Shown: piece after piece, positions 8,112 through 16,345 of the stretch
Layout of the letters: the number at the start of each line of letters is the position of its first letter
How positions within the stretch are numbered: the stretch's first letter is position 1
Assembly (NCBI RefSeq): GCF_001043955.1
Contig: NZ_LABZ01000103.1
Coordinates: 1 to 37,858, forward strand
Length of the DNA: 37,858 bases
Source of the DNA: Methylobacterium tarhaniae
Lineage (GTDB): Bacteria > Pseudomonadota > Alphaproteobacteria > Rhizobiales > Beijerinckiaceae
Reading direction: 5' to 3'
The notes under the pieces: generated by a model
What the model was told of the DNA's origin: nothing
What the model saw: the letters and a program-made list of their open reading frames with translations, nothing else
Databases searched by the model: none
Position numbers and translations under genes: made by a program

Positions 8112-8558
8112 CTACTGTCCTTCGGCATTCCCGTAGCCGGATGCTTTCAGAAATTCCTTCAGCCTTTGCTTCAAGAATTGGATCCCGCGCGGATGATCGA
8201 TATATTCATCGATATCCATCATCGCCCAATCCTGCCCCTCGTCACCGAAGACGACCTTTGATATCTGCACCGCGTCGAGCGTTGCCACGAAAAAATAGCT
8301 GCCAGCTCGTCCCGGGAGGGCAGGCGGAAGGAACGTCTGCCAGATGATCGCCTCAGGCAAGATATCGATCCCGAACTCTTCCCTTGATTCGCGGCGGACG
8401 CAGTCGAGCGGGCTTTCGGACCCCTCCCGCCCGCCGCCCGGCAGATCCCAGCATGCAGGGTAGGGGATATCCGGCTTGTCGTCCCGCAGATAGACGAGCA
8501 AGGTTCGGTCGTGCAGCAGCGCAATCTTGCCGCCATGGAACGGCGCTCCTGACTCCAT
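8112..8558 (-). CDS. Nudix hydrolase
   Basis: A 148-residue protein with a complete Nudix box at about residues 42-64 (GGREGSESPLDCVRRESREE then FGI), matching G-x5-E-x7-RE-U-x-EE-x-G-U. It would hydrolyse nucleoside diphosphate-linked compounds with Mg2+. WDLPGGG before the box and DEGQDWAMMDIDEY after it are typical of the MutT-like/ADP-ribose branch; the substrate is not predictable. ATG at 8558 follows GGGGAG. It is the last gene after the molybdo-dehydrogenase, 50 bp downstream on the same strand, and may share that transcript, although the functional link is unproven. Confidence 0.87.
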   Translation of the reverse strand: MESGAPFHGGKIALLHDRTLLVYLRDDKPDIPYPACWDLPGGGREGSESPLDCVRRESREEFGIDILPEAIIWQTFLPPALPGRAGSYFFVATLDAVQISKVVFGDEGQDWAMMDIDEYIDHPRGIQFLKQRLKEFLKASGYGNAEGQ

Positions 8559-8608
8559 CAAGGGCACTCCCCGTGCAGACGGCTTCGCCGGCCTGGCAGG
8601 CGGCCTTA

Positions 8609-10795
8609 TCACACCCCGATCGCCGCCTTCACCTGGTCCGGCCGCATCGGCACTTCGCGCAGGCGCACGCCCGCCGCCTGCCGGATCGCGTTGGCGAGCG
8701 CCGCGGCGGTCGGCCCTTGGGCGACCTCCCCGGCGCCGAGGAAGGGGGACCCCGGGCGGTCGATCAGGTGGACGTCCAGGCACTCGGGAATGTCGGGGAA
8801 GCGGGCGATCGGGTAGGTGCTCCAGTCGCGGCTCGTCGGGCCCTCGGCATCGTGCGCCACCGCCTCGAACAGGCTCCAGCTCATCGCCTGGATGATCCCG
8901 CCCTCGATCTGGTCGCGGATACCGTGCGGGTTCACGACCTGGCCGGCATCGACCGCCGCTTGCGCCCGCACCATCCGGACCCGGCCGCTCTCGCGGTCCA
9001 CCTCGACCTCGACCGCCAGCGCGCAATAGCCGGCGAGGTTCTTGTAGCGGGCGAAGGCGAAGCCGGCGCCGCGCCCCTTCGGCAGCGCCCGGCCCCAGCC
9101 GAAGCGCCCGGCTGCGGCCTCGACGACGGCGCGGGCCCGCGGATCGTCGAGATGCGCCAGGCGGAAGGCGACCGGGTCGGCGCCGGCGGCCTCGGCCAGC
9201 TCGTCGAGGAAGCTCTCGATCGAGAACACGTTCATGTAGGCGCCGAGGCTGCGCAGGGCCGAGACCCTGAGCGGCACGGCGGTGACGAAGTCGTGGGCCA
9301 CCCGCGCCCGGGGCAGGCGATAGAGCGGGATGGCGTTGCGGTCGCCGCCGCCCTCGGGCTGCGGCAGCGCCTTCGGGGGCGGGGCCGGGAACGGCGTCTC
9401 CAGCATCCGGGCCGAGAGCAGCTGGCCGGCCCCCGGCGGGCGGGTGAGGTGGGTCGGGCTGCGCACCGCGTAGTCCCAGTCGGCGATCCGCCCGTCCGGC
9501 CCCAGCACCGCCGCGGCCTCGGTCATCATGGCGCCGCCATAGGGCTCCCACAGGTGCTCCTGCTCGCGGGTATACTGCACCCGCACCGGCCGGCCGGGCA
9601 GGGCGCGGGCGAGGAGCGCCGCGTCGCCCGCCGCGTCGTCGGCACCGTTATGGCCGTAGGAGCCCGAGCCCTCGACGTGGATGCAGCGCACCTGCGCCTC
9701 GGGCAGGGACAGCATCTCGGCGAGCGCCTTGCGCAGGGGGAACATGCCTTGCGCATGCGACCACACGGTGAGGCGGCTGCCGTCGAATTCGGCGACCGCG
9801 CAGGACGGGCCGATCGAGCCGTGCATCTGGTAGCGCCTCCGGTACTGCGCGGTGATCCGGCGCCCCGGCGGCATCGGCGTGTCCGTGCCGGCCTCGTGGA
9901 TGATCGTCCGCTTCGCCGGCCGTTCCGCGAGGTCGGAGAAGAGCGCGTCAGGCTCCGGCACGGGCGTGCCGCCCTGCCACACCGCTCCCTTGGCGAGCGC
10001 CCGCATCGCCGTCACGGCGGCGTATTCCCGCTCGGCCAGCACCGCCAGGACGTCACCGTCGCGATGCACCCGGATCACCCCGGGACGGGACGCGACGGCC
10101 TGCGCATCGACGCCGACGAGGCGGGCGCCGGGGCGGGGCGGACGCAGGATCCGGGCATGGACCATCCCGGGCGCGCGGATGTCCTGGACATAGGCCGCAC
10201 CGCCCGCGACCTTGGCGGGGATGTCGATCCGCGGCAGCGGCCGGCCGACGACCGTGTAGCGCGCCGGGTCCCGCAGGGCGACGTCGTCCGGCACCGGCGC
10301 GTCGAGCGCGACCGCCTGGGCGACCTCGCCGAGGGAGAGCCGCCTCCCATCCGGTGCCGCGACCGCGCCACCATCGACCCGCAGCGAGTCCGGCGGCAGG
10401 GCGAGCCGGCGCCCGGCGGCCTCGGCGAGCAGCGCCCGCATCGCCGCCGCGGCGTGCCGGATCGCGGTGGCCGAATCCTGCATCGAGTGGCTGCCGGCGG
10501 TGTAGCCCTCGTCCGGGGTCAGCTCGGTATCGGCGGTGACGAGGCGCAAGGAGGCCGGGTCCAGCCCCAGCTCCTCCGCCGCCACCTGGACCAGCGCCGT
10601 CTTGATCCCCTGGCCGAGCTCCGCCTTGCCGGTGAGGACGGTCACGGCGCCGTCCTCGCCGATGCGGATCCAGGCATCGATCCGCGGCGCCTCGGGCAGG
10701 CTGCCGGGCAGCGCCGCCCGGGCCGGCCGCGGCAGGCCGATCCCGACGAGGAGCGCCCCGGCGACGAGGAGCGTGCGGCGGGTGAGCGGGGTCAC
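8609..10795 (-). CDS. Molybdopterin-binding subunit of an IorB/NicB-type aldehyde or N-heterocycle dehydrogenase
   Basis: A 728-residue large subunit of the xanthine-oxidase superfamily, isoquinoline 1-oxidoreductase beta branch. It starts at GTG 10795, overlapping the 2Fe-2S gene's stop by 4 bp (GTGA), so the two are translationally coupled. The N-terminus MTPLTRRTLLVAGALLVGIG is a Tat-like twin-Arg plus hydrophobic stretch, implying periplasmic export of the folded complex. Cofactor landmarks include YQMHGSIGPSCAVAEF, GSGSYGHNGADDAAGD, and the catalytic-base motif LGAGEVAQGP with Glu near residue 690. It hydroxylates a carbonyl or aromatic ring carbon with water and passes electrons to 2Fe-2S centres. 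Aldehyde, nicotinate and isoquinoline are all known substrates in the family; the sequence does not choose among them. Confidence 0.88.
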   Translation of the reverse strand: MTPLTRRTLLVAGALLVGIGLPRPARAALPGSLPEAPRIDAWIRIGEDGAVTVLTGKAELGQGIKTALVQVAAEELGLDPASLRLVTADTELTPDEGYTAGSHSMQDSATAIRHAAAAMRALLAEAAGRRLALPPDSLRVDGGAVAAPDGRRLSLGEVAQAVALDAPVPDDVALRDPARYTVVGRPLPRIDIPAKVAGGAAYVQDIRAPGMVHARILRPPRPGARLVGVDAQAVASRPGVIRVHRDGDVLAVLAEREYAAVTAMRALAKGAVWQGGTPVPEPDALFSDLAERPAKRTIIHEAGTDTPMPPGRRITAQYRRRYQMHGSIGPSCAVAEFDGSRLTVWSHAQGMFPLRKALAEMLSLPEAQVRCIHVEGSGSYGHNGADDAAGDAALLARALPGRPVRVQYTREQEHLWEPYGGAMMTEAAAVLGPDGRIADWDYAVRSPTHLTRPPGAGQLLSARMLETPFPAPPPKALPQPEGGGDRNAIPLYRLPRARVAHDFVTAVPLRVSALRSLGAYMNVFSIESFLDELAEAAGADPVAFRLAHLDDPRARAVVEAAAGRFGWGRALPKGRGAGFAFARYKNLAGYCALAVEVEVDRESGRVRMVRAQAAVDAGQVVNPHGIRDQIEGGIIQAMSWSLFEAVAHDAEGPTSRDWSTYPIARFPDIPECLDVHLIDRPGSPFLGAGEVAQGPTAAALANAIRQAAGVRLREVPMRPDQVKAAIGV

Positions 10796-11271
10796 GGCGT
10801 CGCCCCCGTGGTGGCGGGTTCGGGCCCCGCGGCGCGGCGCACGGCCGCAAGGATCCGCATATGGGTGCCGCAGCGGCAGAGGTTGAACCGCAGCGCATGG
10901 CGGATCTCGGCCTCGCTCGGATGCGGGACCGACCGCAGCAGGGCATGGGCCCGCATCACCATGCCGGCGATGCAGTAGCCGCACTGCGCGGCGTTCTCGG
11001 CGATGAAGGCGGCCTGGAGCGGGCCCGGATTCTCCGGCGATCCCAAACCCTCGACGGTGGTGACGGGCCGGCCCTCCAGCACCCCGACCGGCGTGACGCA
11101 GGACAGGATCGCCTGTCCCTCGACCTCCACCGTGCAGGCGCCGCACTGGCCGAGCCCGCAGCCGAACTTGGCGCCGTTGAGCCCCAGTTCCTCGCGCAGC
11201 ACGTAGAGGAGCGGGGTCTCGGGCCCGGCCGAGACCGTCTGCGTGCGACCGTTCACCGTCAGGGTCGGCAT
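10792..11271 (-). CDS. 2Fe-2S subunit of the molybdo-dehydrogenase (IorA-like)
   Basis: A 159-residue small subunit with two 2Fe-2S clusters. The plant-ferredoxin-type site uses Cys38, Cys43, Cys46 and Cys58 (GCGLGQCGACTVEVEG), and the helical second site uses Cys97, Cys100, Cys132 and Cys134 (QCGYC, NLCRCGTH). This is the standard alpha subunit of periplasmic aldehyde oxidoreductase/isoquinoline dehydrogenase enzymes, relaying electrons from molybdenum to the cytochrome. ATG at 11271 is preceded by GAGGAG at 7 bases. It starts 10 bp after the cytochrome c stop, and its own stop overlaps the GTG of the large subunit. Confidence 0.93.
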   Translation of the reverse strand: MPTLTVNGRTQTVSAGPETPLLYVLREELGLNGAKFGCGLGQCGACTVEVEGQAILSCVTPVGVLEGRPVTTVEGLGSPENPGPLQAAFIAENAAQCGYCIAGMVMRAHALLRSVPHPSEAEIRHALRFNLCRCGTHMRILAAVRRAAGPEPATTGATP

Positions 11272-11281
11272 CGGATTCTCC

Positions 11282-12592
11282 TCACGGGCTCGCCTCGGCC
11301 CGGGGGCCGGGGCGGGAGCGGTCGCGCATCAGGTCCCGCACCGTCTCCTCGAGCCTCGGCCACGGCCCGTCGGGGCTGAAGCGGGCGCGCAGGTAGGCGG
11401 CGAGGTCGGTCATCCGGGCCGGGGTCAGCGCCGCCCCGTAGGCCGGCATGATCGGCCCCGGCGCGTGCTCCCGCGGGGCGATGCCGTCGCGCAGGACCAG
11501 GATCAGGTTGCGCGGGTCGGGAGCCCGCAAGGCCGTGCGGTGGCCGAGCGACGACGTGGTGTAGGGCACGCCGCCGGCCGCACCCCCGCCGCTCTCGTGG
11601 CAGACCGCGCAGGCGCCCGCATAGGTCGCGGCGCCCCGGGCGAGCGCGGGGTCGTCGCCCGGGATGGCCCGGTCCACCGGGCCGGTGCGGCTGCCGGCGG
11701 GGCCGGGGCCGTAGAGCGTCGCGACGTAGGCGGCCAGCGCCCGGATCTCGCCCGCCGGCACGGTCCGGTGCGCGTCGACCACCGGGCGCATCGGGCCGGC
11801 GGCCCCGCCATGAAGCGGGTCCCACTCGGCGAGGTAGCGGGCGAGATCCGCCTCGCTCCAGGGAAGCGGCGCGGGCGACGTGCGGTCGAGGGGCGGCGCC
11901 CACCAGCCGTCGGCCTCGCCGCCGGAAAAGGCCTTCGTCCTCACCTCGGCCCCCAGGAGGTTGCGAGGGCTGTGGCAGGCGCCGCAATGGCTCAATGCTT
12001 CGGCGAGATAGGCGCCGCGGTGCCACGCCGCGTCCCGCCGCGGGTCGGCCGGCATCCTGGCTTCGCCGACGAACAGCAGCTTCCAGCCGGCGAGGAGCGG
12101 GCGCCAGGAGAGCGGGAAGGGCAGGGCATTGGCCTTCGTCTCCTGCCGCACCGGCTCGCGGGTCATCGCGAAGGCGTAGAGGGCGGCGACGTCCGGATCG
12201 GTCAGGCCGGCATAGTGGGTGTAGGGGAAGGCCGGGTAGAGGTGGCGCCCCTCGCGGTCGACGCCCTCGCGCATCGCCCGGGTGAAGGCGGCGAGCGAGT
12301 AGCGGCCGATCCCCGTCTCCGGGTCCGGCGTGATGTTGGTGGCGTAGAGGGTCCCGAACGGCGTGCCGATGGCGCGCCCGCCCGCATAGGGCCGGCCGCC
12401 TTCCGCCGTGTGGCAGGAGGCGCAGTAGCCGAGGGATGCGAGGATCGCGCCCTTGCGGACCTGCTCCGGCGCGGTCTCGGCCGGCGCCGGACCGCCCGGC
12501 GCGAGGGCGGGGCGCCAAGCCGCGATCCCGAATCCGGCGGCTGCGAGGAGAAGCGCCCCTCCGAGCCAGAGGGCGATCCGGCGACGCCTCAC
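11282..12592 (-). CDS. Triheme cytochrome c, electron-accepting subunit of the molybdo-dehydrogenase
   Basis: A 436-residue membrane-anchored cytochrome with three CxxCH sites at residues 57-61 (CASCH), 203-207 (CGACH) and 328-332 (CAVCH). This is the arrangement of the cytochrome subunit of acetic-acid-bacterial alcohol/aldehyde dehydrogenases. A basic N-terminus and one hydrophobic segment (residues 6-26) form a signal anchor. I start it at GTG 12592 because AGGAG lies 7 bases upstream and the signal begins there; the frame is open further up but without signal or Shine-Dalgarno. It would pass electrons from the 2Fe-2S subunit to quinone or a terminal oxidase. First gene of the operon. Confidence 0.9.
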   Translation of the reverse strand: MRRRRIALWLGGALLLAAAGFGIAAWRPALAPGGPAPAETAPEQVRKGAILASLGYCASCHTAEGGRPYAGGRAIGTPFGTLYATNITPDPETGIGRYSLAAFTRAMREGVDREGRHLYPAFPYTHYAGLTDPDVAALYAFAMTREPVRQETKANALPFPLSWRPLLAGWKLLFVGEARMPADPRRDAAWHRGAYLAEALSHCGACHSPRNLLGAEVRTKAFSGGEADGWWAPPLDRTSPAPLPWSEADLARYLAEWDPLHGGAAGPMRPVVDAHRTVPAGEIRALAAYVATLYGPGPAGSRTGPVDRAIPGDDPALARGAATYAGACAVCHESGGGAAGGVPYTTSSLGHRTALRAPDPRNLILVLRDGIAPREHAPGPIMPAYGAALTPARMTDLAAYLRARFSPDGPWPRLEETVRDLMRDRSRPGPRAEASP

Positions 12593-12986
12593 GAACCGGC
12601 TCCTTCCGCGACGCGAAGGCCCGCTCCTTCCGCAGCGGGACAACCGGCACCCCCGGCCACGGTTCCCGGACGCCCCCGTCGAGCCTCCCTGTCGCCGAGC
12701 GTCCCTTTTGCCAAGCGTCCCTTTTGCCAAGCCTGCCCTCGCAGAGTCTTGCCGCAATCCCGCGAAACAGTGATATCGTCCGATTCGCGGGGTGGCGCCG
12801 GATAGGCTTGGCCGTATCAGTGCGGCGGCGGGGCTTCCCCATGGTCCACCCCGAGCGGACGGCCTCCCGCCCGCCCGGTTCCACCTCATCTCGCCGGTCC
12901 CGTTCTTGCTGATCCCGCGGGGCCGACGGGCGACCCCGTCCCGGGATCGTTTCGGATGCGGCTCAACCGCACGAGACCGACGCCGC
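12593..12986. other. Intergenic region upstream of the cytochrome c operon with 16-bp tandem repeats
   Basis: 394 bp between the divergent starts at 12592 (minus) and 12987 (plus). It must hold promoters for both. The one clear structure is a tandem repeat at 12698-12729, listed separately. I see no RNA gene and no convincing small ORF. Confidence 0.5.
12698..12729. repeat. Tandem repeat, 2 perfect copies of 16 bp
   Basis: Unit AGCGTCCCTTTTGCCA, at 12698-12713 and 12714-12729. On the minus strand the unit reads TGGCAAAAGGGACGCT, and further degenerate copies (GCTCGGCGACAGGGAG and a weaker one) continue towards the cytochrome c gene to about 12666. The array lies about 100 bp upstream of that gene's start. 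Confidence 0.8.
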
Positions 12987-13235
12987 ATGGCCCAGCAGAG
13001 TTTCCAGGCCCGCCTCGGGCCGCCGCCGATGAGCGCCGACGATGCGGCCTGCCGCGCCTGCTGCGGGCAGATGCGCGCGCATTGGCAGGAGCGGCCCCAT
13101 GCCCGCCTGATGGTCGTGGCCTCGACGCCGGTGATCGAGGCGTTCGGCGGCGGGGTCGAGACCCGCTATCTCTGCCTCGAATGCGGGCACACCCTGATGC
13201 ACTCGACCGGCCGCTTCGGCCAGGGATGGCATTGA
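12987..13235 (+). CDS. Small zinc-ribbon-like hypothetical protein, 82 aa
   Basis: Two cysteine pairs, CRAC at residues 22-25 and CLEC at 63-66, separated by about 37 residues, suggest a single zinc ribbon; Cys26 is an extra cysteine. The middle (ARLMVVASTPVIEAFGGGVETRYL) is strand-like, and the end HTLMHSTGRFGQGWH holds further histidines. ATG at 12987 has only a weak ribosome site; an in-frame ATG at 13029 would still keep both Cys pairs. Its stop is 23 bp before the GNAT gene, so the two are likely co-transcribed. I do not recognise the family. Confidence 0.6.
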   Translation: MAQQSFQARLGPPPMSADDAACRACCGQMRAHWQERPHARLMVVASTPVIEAFGGGVETRYLCLECGHTLMHSTGRFGQGWH

Positions 13236-13258
13236 CGGGCGTGGGCGGGACCGGGCCG

Positions 13259-13795
13259 ATGCGCCACGCGATCGTCACCACGACCGAACGGCCCGACCTC
13301 GCGCCCGTCACCGCGCGCTGGCGCTGGGAGGCCTTTGCGCGGGGGCAGGGACGCAGCCTCGCCGAGGTGACCGCGGCCGAGGTCGCGCGGGCTGCCGGCG
13401 CGGGTGCGCTGCCCCGAACCTTCGTACTCCTGGCGGAGGGCGAGCCCGTCGGCATGGCGAGCCTGGCCGCCCACGACCTCGACACGCGCCCGGATCTGAC
13501 GCCTTGGCTCGCCGGCGTCTTCGTGGTCCCCCACGCCCGAGGCCGCGGCCATGCCGTCCGGCTGGTCGCGGCGGTCGAGGCGGAAGCGATGGGCCTCGGG
13601 ATCCCGGCCCTGTGGCTCTACACCCGCACCGCCGAAGGGCTCTACGCGCGCCTCGGGTGGCGGATCGTGGAGACGTTTCCGTACAGGGACAGGAGTTACG
13701 CGCTGATGCGGCGGGATCTGCCTGTCCGGGGACCATCCGGGCCTCCCGCTCCCTGCGGGAGGCTCCCCGATGGCCGCAGCCCGCACGGGAGGTAG
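13259..13795 (+). CDS. GNAT family N-acetyltransferase
   Basis: A 178-residue GCN5-type acetyltransferase. The acetyl-CoA pyrophosphate loop is VFVVPHARGRGHAVRLV (R/Q-x-x-G-x-G/A type), followed by WLYTRTAEGLYARLGW and a closing strand through YALMRRDL, all standard for the fold. It transfers acetyl from acetyl-CoA to an unidentified amine. ATG at 13259 precedes the conserved region by a normal distance. The last 25 residues or so (from PVRGPSGPP) are low-complexity and encoded across a perfect 9-bp hairpin at 13741-13763, so the tail looks like an add-on rather than part of the domain. Confidence 0.85.
   Translation: MRHAIVTTTERPDLAPVTARWRWEAFARGQGRSLAEVTAAEVARAAGAGALPRTFVLLAEGEPVGMASLAAHDLDTRPDLTPWLAGVFVVPHARGRGHAVRLVAAVEAEAMGLGIPALWLYTRTAEGLYARLGWRIVETFPYRDRSYALMRRDLPVRGPSGPPAPCGRLPDGRSPHGR
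13741..13763. repeat. Palindrome inside the 3' end of the GNAT gene
   Basis: Perfect 9-bp arms GCCTCCCGC and GCGGGAGGC around a 5-base loop. It lies within the last 60 bases of the coding frame. It resembles an intergenic hairpin captured by the reading frame. Confidence 0.6.
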
Positions 13796-13849
13796 GCTCC
13801 CGCGATCAGGTCTGCGGCACGCCTCGGCCCGGACCCCGGACGCGACGCG

Positions 13850-15034
13850 TCACGCCGGGCTCCATCCCGCCGCGCAATCCCGCACCAGCTGGCGCAGGAA
13901 CGCCTCCCCCGCCTCGAAGGCCGCCAGCGTGATGTACTCGTCCGGCTGGTGCGCCTGGTCGATCGAGCCCGGGCCGCACACGACCGTCGGCAGGCCGGCG
14001 AGCTGGAAGCGGCCGGCCTCGGTGGCATAGGGCACCGTGATGGTGTGGTTGCGGCCGGCGAGCCGCAGGGCCAGGCGCTCGGCCGGGGAGCCGGGCTCGG
14101 GCGCGAGGCCCGGGACGGCGGCGTCCTCCTCGGTCTCGACCCGGCCATAGGCGCCGAAGCGGTTGAGCCTCTCGCGGGTCACCCGCTCGACTTCCGTCTC
14201 GAACAGGCTCGGGATCTCGTCGCGCGGGAGATCCGGCAGGCCGCGGAACTCCCACTGGAACTCGCAGGCCTTGGGCAGGATGTTGCGGGCGGTGCCCCCG
14301 CCGATCACCCCGACATGCACCGTGGTGTAGCCCGGATCGAACCGGCCGCTGGCATCGCCCCGCGCCGCCATCTGGTCGGCGATGCGGTTGAGCCCCGCCA
14401 CCAGCTCGGCCGCCGCCATCACGGCGTTGGCGCCCAGGGCCGGCTTCGAGGAATGCGCCTCGTGGCCGTGGACCGTGGTGCGGTAGGTGTAGATGCTCTT
14501 GTGGGCGTCGGCGACCTCGAGGTCGGTCGGCTCGCCGACGATCACGGCGCCCGGCCGCGGCAGGTCACGCCCGAAGCGGGCGATCACGTCCACGACGCCG
14601 AGGCAGGTCAGCTCCTCGTCGTAGGAGAGCAGGATGTGGATCGGCGTCTTGAGGTCGGCCGCCAGCATCTCCGGCACCAGGGCGAGGCAGAGCGCGTCGA
14701 AGCCCTTCATGTCGACGGCGCCGCGGCCATAGGCCCGGCCATCGGCGATGCGCAACGTATAGGGATCGCTGGTCCAGGACTGCCCGGCCACCGGCACCAC
14801 GTCGGTATGGCCGGAGAGCACCACGCCGCCATCCCGCATCGGCCCGATCGTGGCGAAGAGCGCCGCCTTGTCGCCGGCCTCGTTGGGGGCGAGGATATAG
14901 GGCACGCCCCAGGCGTCGAGATACTCACCCACCCACCGGATCAGCGGCAGGTTCGACTTCTGGCTCTCGGTGTCGAAGGAGACCAGCCGGGCGAGGAGTT
15001 CGAGCGGGGTCAGGCGGGGGCCGGTCTTGGTCAT
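13850..15034 (-). CDS. argE: Acetylornithine deacetylase
   Basis: A 394-residue M20-family metallohydrolase of the ArgE branch. Metal-site motifs are in order: SGHTDVVPVAGQ, GRGAVDMKGFDA, the general-base/metal pair SYDEELTCLG, and GEPTDLEVADAHKS. The dimerisation segment includes HGHEAHSSKP, and the C-terminal metal His lies in GSIDQAHQPDEY. It releases acetate from N2-acetylornithine in arginine synthesis. Close relatives (DapE) are excluded by the overall ArgE-like text. ATG at 15034 gives a full-length N-terminus (MTKTGPRLTPLELLARLVSF); the ribosome site is weak. It converges on the GNAT gene. The 216 bp upstream hold no gene. Confidence 0.93.
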   Translation of the reverse strand: MTKTGPRLTPLELLARLVSFDTESQKSNLPLIRWVGEYLDAWGVPYILAPNEAGDKAALFATIGPMRDGGVVLSGHTDVVPVAGQSWTSDPYTLRIADGRAYGRGAVDMKGFDALCLALVPEMLAADLKTPIHILLSYDEELTCLGVVDVIARFGRDLPRPGAVIVGEPTDLEVADAHKSIYTYRTTVHGHEAHSSKPALGANAVMAAAELVAGLNRIADQMAARGDASGRFDPGYTTVHVGVIGGGTARNILPKACEFQWEFRGLPDLPRDEIPSLFETEVERVTRERLNRFGAYGRVETEEDAAVPGLAPEPGSPAERLALRLAGRNHTITVPYATEAGRFQLAGLPTVVCGPGSIDQAHQPDEYITLAAFEAGEAFLRQLVRDCAAGWSPA

Positions 15035-15250
15035 CGGGGCGGGCTGTCTCGCGCAACAAGGACGGAAGTCCTGGTCTTAGCCCAAGCCTCCCGGCCTCGA
15101 CAGCCACGCCGGCGCAATCGCCCCCAGACGCCGGAGCACGGGTGATCGCCACGCGGACCTGCGTCGGCAAGCCAACGCTTCGTCCGCTCAGGGTCTTGTC
15201 TGGTCGCAGATTTTCGTCGCAAAACCGGCGACCGCTTCTGCGGAATCGGC

Positions 15251-15643
15251 TTAGTGCATCACCCGGCGCACATGCGGCGAATCGAGCGAGAAGGCGGGGA
15301 TCGCCGCCTCGAAGCTGCGGCCGTCGGCGGTCGCCATGGTGTAGGTGCCCTCCATCGTGCCGTCCGGCGTCGTGAGGGGGCAGCCACTGGTATAGCTGAA
15401 CGACTCGCCCGGCCCGAGCACCGGCTGCTTGCCGACCACGCCGGCGCCGCGCACCTCCTGCATCTCGCCGCGACCGTCGACGATGCGCCAGTGGCGTGAG
15501 CGCAACTGCACCTGCTCGCTGCCGTTGTTGGTGATCTCCACCGTATAGGCGAAGAAGTAGCGGCCGTTGTCGGGCGAGGATTCCTCCTCGACGAAGCGCG
15601 GCTGCACGGACACGCTGATGCCGCGGGTCTCGGCCTTGTACAT
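15251..15643 (-). CDS. apaG: ApaG protein
   Basis: A 130-residue immunoglobulin-like protein of the ApaG family, matching typical length. Motifs: FFAYTVEITNNGSEQVQLRS, RHWRIVDGRGEMQEVRGAGV and VGKQPVLGPGESFSYTSGCP. The protein has been linked to Co2+/Mg2+ resistance phenotypes, but its molecular role is not settled. ATG at 15643 has GGAGG at 8 bases; a longer frame to 15724 adds unrelated sequence. It lies upstream of argE on the same strand, separated by 216 bp, so co-transcription is possible but not obvious. Confidence 0.93.
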   Translation of the reverse strand: MYKAETRGISVSVQPRFVEEESSPDNGRYFFAYTVEITNNGSEQVQLRSRHWRIVDGRGEMQEVRGAGVVGKQPVLGPGESFSYTSGCPLTTPDGTMEGTYTMATADGRSFEAAIPAFSLDSPHVRRVMH

Positions 15644-15775
15644 CAGAGAACCTCCGCTGGCGGCCCGCGGGCAAGCGCGACGGCCGACGGGGGTCGTGGT
15701 ACGTCCGGCCTTCCGGATCGTCAATCACCGGCGACCGCGATCGGTAATCCTGCACGAGGCACCCCGTCCCCCGCC

Positions 15776-16285
15776 ATGAGGTTTCTCCACTCATCCACAG
15801 CGCTGGCGGGGCTCGCGGCCGCCGCGGCGCTGGCGCTCCACGCCGACCTCGCCGCCCTCGCCCTGCTCGCCGCCTGGTGCGGGCTCGGCGTGCTCGCCGC
15901 GCGGCGCGAGGAAGCGGGCGAAGGGGCTTTGGCGGGGCCCTGGATCCGCGTCGCCCTCGCCCTCGCGCTGGCGTGGCGAGCGCCGGGCGGGCCGGCGGCG
16001 GCGCTCGTCGCGGCGCTCCTCCTCGAGGTCGCGGTGGCGCGGCTGACCGCGTGGGCGGCGGCCCGCACCGGGACCGCGTTGCCCGGCCTCGACCTGCACT
16101 CGCTGATCCTCGCCGGCGGGCGGGGGGCCGACATCCTGGCGGCCTCGGGCCTCGCCGCCCTGGTCCTGTGGCCGGACCGGCTGCCCGTGATCGCCTCCGC
16201 GCTCGCCGGCCTCACCGCCATGGGGGCGATCGCGCGGGCGAGCCTCGCCGTCGCGGTGACGCGCGGCGCCCGCGACGAGGCGTGA
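15776..16285 (+). CDS. Hypothetical integral membrane protein, 169 aa
   Basis: Rich in Ala and Leu, with about five hydrophobic stretches: residues 8-20, 24-41, 57-70 or so, 77-92, and an extended C-terminal block (LAASGLAALVLWPDRLPVIASALAGLTAMGAIA). Codon third positions are almost all G/C, which favours a real gene over its antisense shadow. It has no DGxxAR motif, so I do not assign it to CDP-alcohol phosphatidyltransferases, although the C-terminal half has a similar feel. No clear Shine-Dalgarno before ATG 15776. It precedes the dCTP deaminase gene by 60 bp on the same strand. Confidence 0.6.
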   Translation: MRFLHSSTALAGLAAAAALALHADLAALALLAAWCGLGVLAARREEAGEGALAGPWIRVALALALAWRAPGGPAAALVAALLLEVAVARLTAWAAARTGTALPGLDLHSLILAGGRGADILAASGLAALVLWPDRLPVIASALAGLTAMGAIARASLAVAVTRGARDEA

Positions 16286-16345
16286 CGCTCTTCACCTCGT
16301 CGAAACCCTGGCCTACGACAATGGCCCATTGAGGATGGACAGGTC

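Noticed and set aside
12698..12729. CRISPR array
   Set aside because: Repeats are 16 bp and directly adjacent, with no spacers and no cas genes.
15776..16285. CDP-alcohol phosphatidyltransferase
   Set aside because: Membrane topology is loosely similar, but the diagnostic DG-x2-AR-x8-G-x3-D-x3-D motif is absent.
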